A model generated the notes under the pieces. It did no database searches. It worked only from the letters and a program-made list of their open reading frames with translations, and was not told the origin of the DNA. Below are positions 24,063-36,049 of a stretch of 64,000 bases of DNA, piece by piece. Source of the DNA: Gigaspora margarita (taxonomy: Eukaryota; Glomeromycota; Glomeromycetes; Diversisporales; Gigasporaceae); assembly GCA_009809945.1 (NCBI GenBank), contig WTPW01000559.1, positions 31,846 through 95,845 on the forward strand, given 5' to 3'. The first letter of the stretch is position 1, and every line of letters begins with the position of its first letter. The translations under genes were made by a program, and so were the position numbers.

Positions 24063-24360
24063 TAAAGGACCCTGGACGTCTCTCATATAGGTCATAACTG
24101 GATTTTGGCCAATTTTGGCCCTGAAAATAAAAAATATATTTTTTAAATAACTTTTGATCTAGTGATCAGAATTGAATGAGCTTTTTTTGTTAGATGCTTC
24201 TTACTGAGAGCTTCATTTTTTTAAAAAAACTTTATTCAAATTGGACTACTAGATGCCAAGATAATTGCCAAAAACTGTTTTTTTGCTTCTCAAATTTTGG
24301 GGGTTTTGCTAAAAAATTAAAGTATGACCTTTGTATTAGATGTCTAGGGTTCTATCTGTA
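24063..24360. repeat. dispersed inverted-repeat element
   Basis: GACCCTGGACGTCT (24071) is answered by AGATGTCTAGGGTTC (inverted, about 24336-24350). The left part is the same sequence as 130-166, so this is at least a two-copy family. Confidence 0.5.
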
Positions 24361-24473
24361 GTACATATACATTCAGTTCAGAATAGTGTTTTAAGTTGAT
24401 TAAAATTTTATCAATTAGTTAGTTGCCAACTATAGTTGCACCTAACTGGTTGTGTATATCATGTGATTAATTT

Positions 24474-24536
24474 AGTTAATTAGTTGGTTAGTTGATTAGT
24501 TGGTTAGTTGGTTGGTTGGTTAGTTGGTTAGTTGCA
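24474..24536. repeat. GTTGGTTA simple repeat
   Basis: Consecutive TTAGTTGG / TTGGTTAG units form a tract of about 60 bp. Confidence 0.9.
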
Positions 24537-24907
24537 AAGTTATATAAAAAAATATAATTGTATAATATTTTAGTACCTAAGTGCTACAAAATTAGAATAA
24601 AAGAATAAATATTCATAACTTAAATAAAAATTTAATTATTTAATATTATTAAAAATTCTTTATTTGAGATCAAAACTTTGTTTAGCATTTTTGTATTTAT
24701 ACAAATATATAAAATAAACTTTACTGTGCTGACTATTATATTGACTAATTTGGGCAAATATTCAAATTTAATTTCTGGTATATTATTTTAGAAAACTATA
24801 TCAAAGTATGGTGCAAGAAATTTAAAAACTATAATTATACTTTACAAAAGCATTGAATTCCTAAATTATTAACAACAATAAAATGTGTATGTATATAAAT
24901 ATTTTTT

Positions 24908-25028
24908 TATTGAAGTTAATAATTTAAAAAATATATACTTTAATGTGTTACTTGATTATATGCTTGCTATAATCTGTAACCTATAATCAAGTTATGCATT
25001 AAAATTAAATTATTGACTTCAATAAATC
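24908..25028. repeat. palindrome, ~45-bp arms
   Basis: TTATTGAAGTTAATAATTTA (24908) pairs with its complement at the right end (25005-25024). The arms continue with TTAATG.GTTACTTGATTATA. It is a foldback or MITE without a clear target duplication. Confidence 0.65.
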
Positions 25029-25494
25029 TAAGTATGCATTTAATTTTATTGTTGATATTTTGTTTCTATATAGTGCATTTGTAGTTTTTAGATTTTTCAC
25101 ACCATACATACATACATATATATATGCATTGTAATTTATCATAATCAAATACAAATCTAGCAAAATCATATTAGCAGGATCATGTAAATTTAAGATATAT
25201 TCAATGCATCCACTTATTTGCATGAGTGATACAAACTCCTAGAGAGAATCCAAACATGCATAAAAAAAAAAAAGTAAAAATAGGCAAAAGCCAATATTTA
25301 AATTAATTTAGGTACACTAATTAAAGTAAAAATGAAATTTTACATATACAATCATATGCTATTACTTTTTTCATATAAGTCTTGATTTCATATAAGCCAC
25401 AAGTCAGATTAGCTTTGCAATAAAGGGGCATCCAGAAACAATTTTATCCTTGAGGAGATCACCAAAATATAACATTTTCTCAATAACTAGAAGG

Positions 25495-26097
25495 TAGGGG
25501 TCTTAGCTGGGTCAGGTCTGACCAACCCAACCTGGGTCAGATTATATACAATGATCGCAAGTAGTTGCTACATAGTAAAGTCCAAATTTTACTATCTAAA
25601 TCGATAAAATGTGCTTAAGTAAACTTGTTTGGAAGATCAAAATACAATCAAAATACATATATTCTGAAATTTACATCCTAATTGAAGAAATCTTTACTAT
25701 TTATCTTTTAAGTTTTATGTTTGTCAAACATATTTTTTAAAAAGATTCAATTGTTTGCATTGAACATAAAAATTAAAAGTCACATAAAAATAATTTTTCC
25801 AATTTGGATAAAAATTTTAGAGTATATGCATTTTGATCTTCTAAACAAGTTTACTTAAGCGGATTTATCGATTTACATAGTAAAATTTAGACTTTACTAT
25901 GTAGTGACTATTATCAACCTGGGTTTAACCCAGGTTGGGTTGGGTTGGGTCAGACCCAGGTTGGGTTGATATGAGGCGGGTCAGACCCAGGTCAGGTTTG
26001 GCATGAGGCAGGTCAGACCTGGGTCGGGTTTTGACCCAAGTGGGTCTGACCTGGGTCAGGCCCAAACCTGACCCAACCCAACCCACTAAGACCCCTA
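25495..26097. mobile_element. non-autonomous hAT-like element, GGGTCAGGTCTGACC subtermini
   Basis: Ends TAGGGGTCTTAGCTGGGTCA and, inverted, TAGGGGTCTTAGTGGGTTGG bound 603 bp. The flanks CTAGAAGG and GTAGAATG agree at 6 of 8 bases. Both subtermini consist of GGGTCAGACCTGGGT-type repeats in both orientations. A second foldback (25571-25660 against 25820-25905, CTTAAGTAAACTTGTTTGGA arms) sits inside. Confidence 0.75.
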
Positions 26098-26988
26098 GTA
26101 GAATGGATCAAAAAAATATAATGTAATTTTTTTTATAAAAATTTGTCTAAATCTTGATCTAGAGGTCCAAATTGTATAATTTTAGAATCATCTTGAAGAG
26201 CAGATTTGAATGCTACAAAAATATTTGATTTGGATTACTGGATTAGAATTTATTAACAAAATACTATTGGTTATATCTTTTTTTATAAAATTACTATATT
26301 ATCAATAGTTTTTTGTAAATAACTTTTGATCCAGTAATCCAAATGAAATGATTTAGACAATATTAGATTCATCTCATAGAGACAAATAGAATAGTACTAA
26401 AATCATCTTAATTGGATCACTGTATTATAATATATTCAAGTTTTTGTAAAATTTTATTGTAAACATATAGATTTTAAATTTTTTTTATAAAGTCTAGGGG
26501 TCAAAAGCTACTATATAAGGATATATAATATTATTTATAGATGCCCTCTAATAACCCTAGAGCAGTATTGTACATTTTGGCTGTCCACAGCTTTTTTTGG
26601 CTTGTCCACATCCAAAATTGTCCAAATATCCAAGATTGTCAAAGTTTGTCCAGGCTCTAATAATTAATAAATCTATCTAAAAAATATAAACTATATATAT
26701 ATTTTTTTTAGGTGCTAAACACATTCTAGTTAAAATTAAAATAGGTTACCTTAATAAAATTTTAAGTAAGTTTACTTTATTTAATTGTCTAAAATTGTCC
26801 AAAATTGTTCAAATTATTGTCCAAAGCTGTCTTGTCATTACCAAAATTTGCAAGCTGAATAGTATTAATATGTAATAGTTAAAATATATATCGATTACAA
26901 TCCCCACTATTAATTTTTATCGATTTAGATAGTAATAGATTTTTATTGATTTAGATAGTGATCGATTTTTATTGATTTAGATACCATA

Positions 26989-27288
26989 TATTCCTGAAAA
27001 TAAGCTAACTTTTTTGGGCCAAAAATTACATGAAAAATGGGGGTAGCTTATTTTTAGCGTATAGACATTTTTGAAAAATTGAAAAACGTACTAAGACAAA
27101 GTTGCCCAAATGACACCAAATTTTTACTATAGGTGTATTTTGATGCACTGAACAACTTTACTTAATCGAACTTTTGAAGTTTACTTAGTATAAAAAGTTT
27201 TATATGTAGCAACTGCTAACGCGTTTTTGAAATTTTTGAAAAAAAACAGGGAGTAGCTTATTTTTGGAGTAGCTTATTTTCAGGAATA
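26989..27288. mobile_element. TA-flanked MITE, TATTCCTGAAAATAAGC ends, intact copy
   Basis: Ends TATTCCTGAAAATAAGCTA and its perfect inverse bound a 300-bp element with TA on both sides (26987-26988 and 27289-27290). The GTAGCTTATTTTT block is repeated just inside both ends. A second, decayed copy is at 17562-17822. Confidence 0.8.
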
Positions 27289-27499
27289 TACAGTAGTAAT
27301 TAATTTTTATCAATTTGATAGTAATCAATTTTTATCATTTGGTGCACATAAGCAGTCAGCAGAGAAAAATTGTTTGCAGATCTGTAGAATTAATCAACAA
27401 GATATTGTAATAATTACCCAATTTCTTTAATTTATTAATTATTTTTTTATAACATGATCTCATAATTATACAATTTTTTTAAATTTTTATAGTATGATC

Positions 27500-28700
27500 A
27501 GTTACAAATAAAAAAAAAAACAACTAATTCTAACCATAACCCAACTACAACTATAATCACTAATACTAAAACTTAAACCATCATGTAATAAACATTTTTA
27601 CTACACTGTCGCATACTACAGCTGCTATTACCAAGTGCCTAAACACAACATATTGATAACAAGCTCCAAGAACAATGATACTGAATCGAACAATAACGAT
27701 GCTAAAAGCATGAGACCTACTAACAAAAGCTACAACAATGACACCAAAATGATATATGAAGCTAAATATAGAAAATAAAAAATTAGTTCAAAAAAAATGA
27801 AACAAACTAAAAAAGATACTACTAATCTTACAATACTGAGACAAACAACAAAATATATTTATAAAAAGTTCAACAAAGGTACCAAAGTGATCTACTAGTT
27901 GTTTCAGCAAAACTATTCCTAAAAAAAATAGCCCAAAGCCTCCATTAATCGGCAAAGCCTGAAATCACTAATAAAAACCTAAACTTCTACAAACAATAGT
28001 ACAGAAATGGCAAAAGTCTGAAATTACCAATAACACTAAAACAATGAAAGCTCATATTTTTTGTATTCTATAAACAATAGTACTAAAATAACAAAAGCCC
28101 AAAATCTTTATATTTTATAAATGATTGTCTGAAATGATGAAAACCCAGAATCTTCATAATAAGTTACCAAAATGATGAAAGTTCAGAATCTCTACATTCT
28201 ATAAATGATGGTATACTACTAACTAAGCCCACAAAAGTATTAGTTCAAGCTAAAAAAGGATAAAATAGAAAAAGCAACAAACAGAACTACTTATTCACAA
28301 AATCCAGTTCTAAATCTCCAATATTCAGTATTTCACAAAAGCTAGTTCCAATCTTCTACCCAGTTTTCTAGCAAAACAAATCTGCAAAAGAAAGAAAGAG
28401 TTTAAAATAAGAAAAATAAAACTAGAGAACAATAAAAATTTTTTATTGGATTCTGGTTTAGGAAGCAACAAAAAGAAAAAAAAGAAACCTACTTATAAGA
28501 TTCTAATTCTAGCAACAAAAGAAAGTTAGTACAAGTTTAACACAGGCAGCAGTGATATCAGACCAGTAATTTAATGACAGTACTAGCAATGTAATGATAA
28601 CACTGACATTGACTAAATCCTGTAACCAGAAAGAAAAAAAATTAGTTAACTAAAAACAATAAAAGCAAAAAAAAAATAACATAGAAAAAAAACTGATGAT
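27500..28700. repeat. degenerate tandem sequence, non-coding
   Basis: The strand is A-rich and C-containing, with loosely recurring phrases such as CAATAGTACTAAAATAACAAAAGCCCA and ATCTCTACATTCTATAAATGATGG about every 50-70 bp (clearest at 28040-28215). No open frame of note is present. Confidence 0.5.
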
Positions 28701-28906
28701 CGATATTAGATATGATGTTAAAGTTTTGATTTTTTTATCTGGTATAATGTAGATTATATCTAACAATAAAAAATATAAATCCAAAAATTTGCTAAGTTTA
28801 GATTTTAAACAATTGGTAACCATTAATCATTATGTATTGACTTGAATTAATTCGATAATAATTGATTGCAGATGCATAATGATTTATATCTGTTAATTGA
28901 TACCAT

Positions 28907-29155
28907 AGTGCACTGACCAAAGACCCAAGGTACAATGCAATCTACCCATAAAAAAACTTACAAAAGACCCAGGTATATTATACAGCAGCATGTCAGTGTC
29001 ACAAGGAAAAAAATTTTAGGCATATACATAGTTTTCATTTACAATAAGCAGTTTAAAAATTTTAAAAAACCTATATTTAATTAATAGAGGTCTCATGTTT
29101 TGCACTGGGTACTTTGCAATGGGATATTGAAAAAGAGGTACTTTGGTCAGTGCAC
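28907..29155. mobile_element. 249-bp MITE, TAGTGCACTGACCAAAG ends
   Basis: TAGTGCACTGACCAAAGACC (28907) is answered by CTTTGGTCAGTGCACTA (ending 29155). Internal phrases (AAAGACCCAGGTATATTATA; GCACTGGGTACTTTGCAATG) recall parts of 53320-53400. No clear target duplication. Confidence 0.7.
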
Positions 29156-29159
29156 TACA

Positions 29160-30600
29160 GTAGTTATTAATTATTGATATCTATCATTTTATAACTGTAC
29201 TATCAATTTTTATCATTATATCTTAATCGATATATATTATTTTTTTGTTATATATCGATGATTATTGGGTTAAAAAATTTTGTAATAGTGACAATACTGC
29301 CCTAAAGTGACTATCATCAATATTAGGAATATTTAATGCTTATAAATAAAACCTGTTTTAAGTTACTAGACATAAAATTATAATTTTTAATCGTGCTTGG
29401 TACATCATACTCTTTTAATATATAGTATAAAATATACATACTAAAATGGTAAATTACAAATAAGCATAATGATAAGCTTTGCCAATTTATTTGTATATAC
29501 TAATACAGTAATTTTAATTATATTATAGGCTAGTTTTTTAGTTGATTAGTATTGACAATCAATTATTGGCAACTAGTTTACAACTAATAATTAATCATAA
29601 TCAAACTAGTTAATAACTAACTGGTTAGTTAATTAAATTTTTTTTAAATTAATTAGTTGAAAAGTTGCAATTATTTAATTTTTTAACTAAAAATTTGGAA
29701 TACTAGTTAAGACTTTCTAGGTCTATTTTTATATTGACTTTTAGGACTTCTTTATTTTGTATTTGGAGTTACAATCTGATTTATGCTTAACAGAAAACTT
29801 GGCAGAGTAGTACATGTCCCATACAGGTATTTACATACACTTTAGTAATAATACATTTATCAAGACTTATACTTGAAATTAGAATAAGCCTGCACCCTTA
29901 CTTTTATCTACTTCTGCTCTTGTATAGTTCACTCTGATTCTAGCACCCATCTCTACTGTCCTACTAGTTCTTTCCCAATATATTCCAAACTTCCAAACTA
30001 ATTAATCTAAAAGAGTTAATTATCTAGTATTAGGTGCTATTATAGTTCTTTTTTTCCTTGATATCTACTTCTATAGCATAGGGCCTTTTTAGAACTCTAA
30101 AATATCTATAAATAGGTAAGGTGACTTTTAAATTTTTTATTAATTGCTGTACATAAGACTTTTTTATAAGATCAGTATGCAAAATTTGTACCTTACAATA
30201 AAAAAATTAAAAAAATATGCAAAATAAAATTCTAACCTTGATTGTAGTATAAAATTTTATATAAGCTATAGCGATATATAAAATTATAATTTTTAGTAGT
30301 AGCATGTTATTTTTTTAAAAAAATTCACACACATATAAACTTGCATATTAAGATTCGAACATATTGGAGAAGTTTTTTTAATACAGCCTTATACAGGTTT
30401 CTAAAACAAATAATTATTAAAAAATTAGTGATTCTGCTAGTGATCATTAAGAAAATTTTTTGCAGAGATCTCTAAGTATATACAAATTTGCAAAAACCTC
30501 TATATTGCAGGGCTGCAATGATTTTAAAAATATAAATTCTGTGTATAAATATATTTTTATATAATATTGGTCAATTATAAAATTTTACAAAATATATATT
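29160..30600. other. AT-rich spacer, nothing recognised
   Basis: Short TAGTTAATTAACT-like palindromic phrases occur at 29530-29660. I see no gene or bounded element. Confidence 0.4.
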
Positions 30601-30609
30601 TTTATTAAA

Positions 30610-30960
30610 AGAAAAAACTACAAAAACATATTACAAGAGATACTACAAAAACACCTTGGAAACACTACACAAACACCAAAAGACATACACTGTAGAAATA
30701 CTATACAAATGCTATAGATTACTACAAATATTATAAAGACTACCACACAAACCATAGAAATACCACAATCACCAGAGATACCACAAATGCCATAAAGACA
30801 CTATGCAAATGCTGTAAAAACACTACACAATACCATAATAACACTACGCAATCAGCATAAATACTACAAATGTCATAAAATTATCATAGAGATACCACAA
30901 CTGCCATCAATATGATAGAGATACAAACATAAAATCTGACAAAAAAACCTAGTATAATTT
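30610..30960. repeat. degenerate minisatellite, CTACAAA-ACCATAAAGA type
   Basis: Roughly 16-20-bp units of the form TACCACAAATGCCATAAAGA recur with many changes. Similar monotonous A/C-rich repeats occur at 10075-10265 and 52680-53110. Confidence 0.6.
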
Positions 30961-31229
30961 TAACTAAAATGATGAACTTATGAAAAAACACAAAAAAAAT
31001 AATGAAAATAAAAAAAACTACCAAATTACTAACATGACAAGAAATTTGTCTCTAATCTTACAGATCCCAACTGTAAATTCTACCAATGATGAAGTCATAC
31101 TTTTTAGAATATTTGACTAACAATGTGAAAGAAAACATTGATCCCAAAGAACGATATTGCTAAAAAAAGGCCTATACATCAACTCTTTCTGACAATTCCT
31201 CGTACCAAATTTTCCACAAAAACTGACCT

Positions 31230-31667
31230 ATGAAAACTTTGAAGTTAATATTTCTGTACATAACAAAGACTTTATCTAGAAGAAACTTGAATAAAGGGTT
31301 TCAGATCAGATGTGAAAAAACTAAAATAGAGCTGAAAAAGACTTCTCCTTTTGGGTTTGGCTCTCCGGGTAGAAGACTTCATTACTATAAAAGATGTAGT
31401 TGGGCAATAACCCTAAAGTTTTTTGTCAGAAGTTACAGAAGCTTAAGCAGAAGTAGACTTTTGGTTAGATATATTATTCTTCAAAGCATAAAACTTACGC
31501 TCTTTATAATTTTGGGACCTTTGATATTTCTCCTTGGGCTTTTCAAAATTTTACCAAAAAGTGGAAAATCCAGCTTACCCCTTTCAAAAGATCAACAATG
31601 TTTATGTCGTCCAAATCAGAAATGGCGCCTACTACTTGGATTCAAGTCACGCGTTAGTTTTGGGTAA
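31230..31667 (+). CDS. 145-residue open frame, unrecognised, strand uncertain
   Basis: This is the longest uninterrupted frame in the 15-39 kb stretch. The predicted protein is basic (many Arg/Lys/Ser), with one hydrophobic run at about residues 86-107, and resembles nothing I know. The opposite strand (about 31660 down to 31050) also reads, in pieces across frames, as a plausible decayed protein (phrases such as D-L-D-D-I-N-I-V-D-L-L and K-A-Q-G-E-I-S-K-V-P-K). The plus-strand frame may therefore be a shadow of an old minus-strand transposon ORF. Local base composition is less AT-biased than the surroundings. Confidence 0.25.
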   Translation: MKTLKLIFLYITKTLSRRNLNKGFQIRCEKTKIELKKTSPFGFGSPGRRLHYYKRCSWAITLKFFVRSYRSLSRSRLLVRYIILQSIKLTLFIILGPLIFLLGLFKILPKSGKSSLPLSKDQQCLCRPNQKWRLLLGFKSRVSFG

Positions 31668-31669
31668 CT

Positions 31670-32555
31670 GAGATAAACTATGAATGATATGTGAAGTTTT
31701 TTGTGAGGTCACTCTGAAATAAAATTTCCTTCTAGAAGACTCTTTAGACATAGCTCTATAGTTATCTAGGTTTTTTTTATTTCTTTTATTTGTACATTTA
31801 ATACTTAGACAAGGCGTTTTCTTGTATAGTATTATATAATTTTTATAGTCTGTTTCAGATGCATTATTTTAGGCTCAGGCTCTGCTGAGCATTTGCTTAG
31901 TTAGACTTTGTTGAAACATAATTTTCTTTGTTCCTTTCATCTTTTATCTTTTATTTTTGTTCTATTTTAGTTTATTGTTAAAGGTTTTCAATGCTTTATC
32001 CTTTTTTCTACTTCCTTTTTTTTTCTTGTCTTTCAAGTTTTTTTTCTTGATGGTTTGATTATTCTTACCATAGATGCTAGGTGAGAAGGATTTAAAGAGA
32101 TTCTAATTTGGTGAGGCTAGCTATAAGTTCTAGTTCTTTGAATTAGTGCAACAAGGCACATTTGGGCACCTATAAGGCATCCAGGTGGAGTGAGACTTAG
32201 AATATTAGAAGGGGCGCAATAAGAAATTTGATTTTGTAATCAGATTAAATTTTATTACAATTAATTCTAATAAAAGTACTCATGAGTCTGTCAAAGAGGA
32301 AAAAAAAAATATTACTAAAACTGATAAAGAACTTTGATATCAACTATGCAACAAAGTAAAAGTTCACGAATGTACAAACTTTAAAAGTAACAATAGTCAA
32401 GTTGCGTTCTAATGAAAGAAAGTTCAGATAAAATAAATATTGTAAATAAAAAAACAACCAAAAAAAAGCAACTTATCTTATTCCAGTTTAGTAAAGTGAA
32501 GATAATCTAGATCTAATTTAGATCTAGATTCAGGAGATGAACTAATTAAATAAAA
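31670..32555. other. unassigned spacer
   Basis: T-rich up to ~32070, then a less biased stretch (32080-32220) with no long frame. It may be part of the same old element as 31050-31667, but no ends are visible. Confidence 0.35.
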
Positions 32556-32559
32556 TAAA

Positions 32560-33110
32560 AATAAATCTAATTAAATTATAAACAAAAAAAAATAATTATA
32601 AAAAAAATTATTAAAAAATAATTAATGAATAAATAAAAATAAAAAAAAATTAAATAAAAATAATTAAATAAAAAAGAAAAAAATTAAATAATTAAAAAAA
32701 ATAAATCGAAATAAAAAAANTGAAANAATTAAATTAAAAAAAATGTTAAAAAAATAAATAAATAAAAAAAGTAAAGCATCAAAATTTTAAAAAAATGATT
32801 AATAAAAAAAAATAATAAAAAAATAAATAATAATAATAAAAAAATTTAAATTAAAAAAAAACTGATAATTAAAAGAACAAAATTTAAAATAAAAATAAAA
32901 ATAAAAAAAATCAAAATAAATAAAGTAAAAAATAAAATAAAAAAAATAAAAAACAGCAAAAAATAAAGAATGAAAATAAAATAAAATAAGTAAAAAAAAA
33001 AATTAAAAAATAGACTTAAAAAAAAAAATTAAAAAAAAAAAGTTAAAAAAACAATCAGATAAAAAAAAATGTTAAATAAAAAAATAATAAATAAAAAAAA
33101 AGGAAATTTT
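32560..33110. repeat. A-rich low-complexity tract
   Basis: About 550 bp of AAATAAA / AAATTAAA sequence with two ambiguous bases (32720, 32726). It lies just upstream of SINE copy 2. Confidence 0.85.
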
Positions 33111-33187
33111 GTTATAGTGCTATAGCATTTTAGTACTATAGTATAGTACTATCTTTTTATAATAATATAATAAATAAAATATATATT

Positions 33188-33765
33188 CTGCAGCCTAATA
33201 GTGTAGTGGTTGCACTTCTAGGACATTAGCTGATTCTAACGCAAGGTCGCTAGTTCAAGTTCTACAAAAAACAGAATTGCTATATAAGATTACAGAGCAG
33301 ATTACTTGAATTTGGTTGCTAGGACCACGTTTGGATAGTTCAGCCACATTGCTTGTGTTCCCTGCTATAGTGTTCTTTATTTAGACATTAAGTTGGGTTA
33401 GTTCTGGTTAAATCCTCTGGTGGTAAATAGATCGATTAGATCTTATCCAAAATAGAAGGATAACTGTTTCAGAATGAATTGAACGGAACATGGAGTAGTC
33501 TGCTCTAATGGGCGAAAATAAAAATGTATATTCTTGCCTCAGGGACGAAAAAGTTCTAAAAGAATCAAAATAGATTAGAAGCCAAAAACACTACTGGGTA
33601 CCTCTGGTTGGATACGAAAAAGAAGAAAAAGAGTTTCAGTTAAATTCCCAAGTAGTAAATAGGAACCAGTTGGAACAATAAAAAGTAAAAAGGATGGCTT
33701 AGTACCAGTTAGACGTGGTAGAAATAGTAATAGATACACATATGTAGATCATTACAAATGTACAA
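33188..33765 (+). mobile_element. tRNA-derived SINE, copy 2 (uninterrupted)
   Basis: The A box TAGTGTAGTGG (33199) and B box AGTTCAAGTTC (33252) form a tRNA-like head. The body runs collinear with copy 1 at 16364-17340 through to ATGTAGATCATTACAAATGT. The tRNA-like part cannot fold as a full tRNA with matching acceptor arms, so I do not call a tRNA gene. Confidence 0.8.
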
Positions 33766-33807
33766 AGATGAAGGTCCCTGTTGGGTCCTTATAACTAATG
33801 ACCTTAA

Positions 33808-34302
33808 GGGTAGAGTACATGTAGATCAATTTGTCATATGATTTGCATGTCCGATTAAAATTTTTATAAAAAATTGGAAGATGTTAATAATAAAACTTTT
33901 TATAATTATATACATTTTTTATTAAAATTTCATAATATATATATTAAAATATGCTTTTTATAATGGTATAAATTTTAATAATTAAAACATATAATAAAAA
34001 TAGACTTGTATATATTGTAGTAGGTTCAAATTTTCCATATTTATACAAAATTGTTGGTTTTAATTGGTCCATATCACATGATTATCATATGATAAAAATG
34101 ATACCCAATCTTTAAATACATGTTTCTCATTAAATATTTAACCAATTTTAATAATTTTACTATTGATAGAATTAGAAAAGCCTATTCTACAAACTTTAAT
34201 TTAGAAGTAAAATAATTAACTTAATAAAATTTTTTAAAATAGTGAAAATAAAAAAATTGACTATTGAGATCATATGAAAAATAATCTGCATGTACTCTAC
34301 CC
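33808..34302. mobile_element. TTAA-flanked inverted-repeat element
   Basis: Ends GGGTAGAGTACATGTAGATC and, inverted, GGGTAGAGTACATGCAGATT bound 495 bp with TTAA on both sides (33804-33807 and 34303-34306). TTAA duplication is the piggyBac habit, though piggyBac ends usually begin CCC. No transposase is present. The interior resembles 19880-20240. Confidence 0.7.
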
Positions 34303-34309
34303 TTAATAA

Positions 34310-35640
34310 AAGACTGCCAACTGCGGCTTCAGGTGTATGCTCAAAGAAATTAAAAAAAAATAAAAAAATTATTTTATCTTGCATTACTGTGCTACTCTAA
34401 TTACAGAATATTTTGATCTGTTTATTGTACTAAAAATTTTTTTTTGACCATAGATTATCTCACTATTGGTATCGTGTTATTCTTAGCATGTTGTTATTAC
34501 AGGAGTAATTATTATTTCATCATTGGCATCATTGCTGAATTACAGGTAAAAAATAACTTGTTATACAAATAGGACTTTTTTCTAGCTTTGCTTTCTTTTT
34601 TTTCTAGTGTTTTTTCTCCAGTTCTTGTGTTATTGTAATTTGTTAGCATCCTTGTCATTTTCTGGTATTGTGTATTAGTATGTGAGTATTAGTATTTGTG
34701 ATATTGTTTCAAAAGAACAATCAGCCAGAACATATAAGGATCTATATATTTATGAAACCAACATTTGACTTAGTCAAATAAGGTAGCTAGATTTATTGAA
34801 GTGGGTTGGTTTCTTCAAGTAAGTAACTATTGGTTAGTATTGTTTTTCTATTTTTTGCTCTACTACTAACCAAACTAACTTTATAATTATGATTGTTGAA
34901 TGGGTCAAAAACACTGGATGAGGTAATCTACTGCTAATTGCTATTATCATAATTCTTGGAACACCGCACAATGTTAGCCAAAAGATTTTTTAGCAGATTC
35001 AATTAATATATCGAGTAAGTGTTCAAACAAAAATTTAATAATATTGAACATGTTGATATTTATATCAATAGAACATGTAACATATGCTCTTTGTATACAT
35101 ATAATATTGTAATTTATGTAATTTTTACAAGCTTCTAACATGTAATTTTTGATATGCAAACAACATTGACAAAACTTTCATAGAGCTGGTATATAAAATA
35201 TAGTAATACTGCCAAAATTGTGTAATGCTGTATAATAATTGTGTGCTAGTGCTCTAGTTAATATAAAGTTGCATAAGTATGTGCATACATACAATTTTGT
35301 ATCTATTATGCCAAAATTACAAACTTAACCAAATTGGCAAACAATCATTCAGCTAATTTTTATCAGGTGTTTCAGGAATTATGATAATTGCAATAATTCT
35401 ATAACCACAGGTATATTTGTCCTCATAACTATAAATGTAAACAAAGAAGTAAACAAATAGTTATAAAGACAAAAATGCCCATATCTTACAATCTGCTATA
35501 CTGATTTTAATGTTATAACTACTATTATGCTTGTAATTATTGCCTCTACAACTTTTATTCTATGTATGAATAAGGTTTACTTAGTACAAAATCGATTTAT
35601 TCTTGGGAAATAGCAGATTCTAAAAAAGGCAAAAATTATA
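34310..35640. other. intergenic, nothing recognised
   Basis: Slightly less AT-biased than the neighbours and without bounded repeats. The minus-strand frame at 34974-35159 is short and has no recognisable features. Confidence 0.4.
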
Positions 35641-35676
35641 TAGTAAACATATCTCTGCAGTTTACTATGTTTTTTA

Positions 35677-35997
35677 TGGGTGTCAATCATTTCACTGACA
35701 ATCACTTAACAGACATCCCATTTTACTGACAAATTATTCACCAACAAGTGCATTTCACTGCTAGTTTATTTCACCAAAGCTCATTTCACTAACAATGCAA
35801 TTCTGATCATTGTTATTAGGGTCAGGGTTGGGTCAGGGTAAAATTAGTGTTAAAGTTAGTGTGCTTTTTAGAAAAAACTCGTCAGTGAAATGAGCTTCAG
35901 TGAAATGAACTGTCAGTAAAATGAACTTGTTAGTGAATAATTTGTTAGTGAAATGGATTGTTTGTGAAGTGATTTTTGGTGAAATAATACGGACCCA
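35677..35997. mobile_element. MITE built from TTTCACTGA-type repeats
   Basis: Ends ATGGGTGTCAATCATTTCAC and, inverted, ATGGGTCCGTATTATTTCAC. The left half repeats (C/A)ATTTCACT(G/A)AC and the right half its inverse (GT(C/T)AGTGAAATGA), about five times each. The centre holds GGGTCAGGGTTGGGTCAGGG. The sequence at 4320-4380 represents the uninterrupted target (TTTACTATG then TTTTTTTACTGG). Confidence 0.75.
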
Positions 35998-36049
35998 TTT
36001 TTACTGGTTCACATGCAGATCACAAATTAAGTATCTTTACTTAGCAGAT

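Noticed and set aside
26573-26857. hAT-like MITE with CAG...ATTTTGG ends and TTGTCCA repeats
   Set aside because: Ends pair only loosely and the 8-bp flanks (CCCTAGAG and AATAGTAT) do not match; boundaries not supported.
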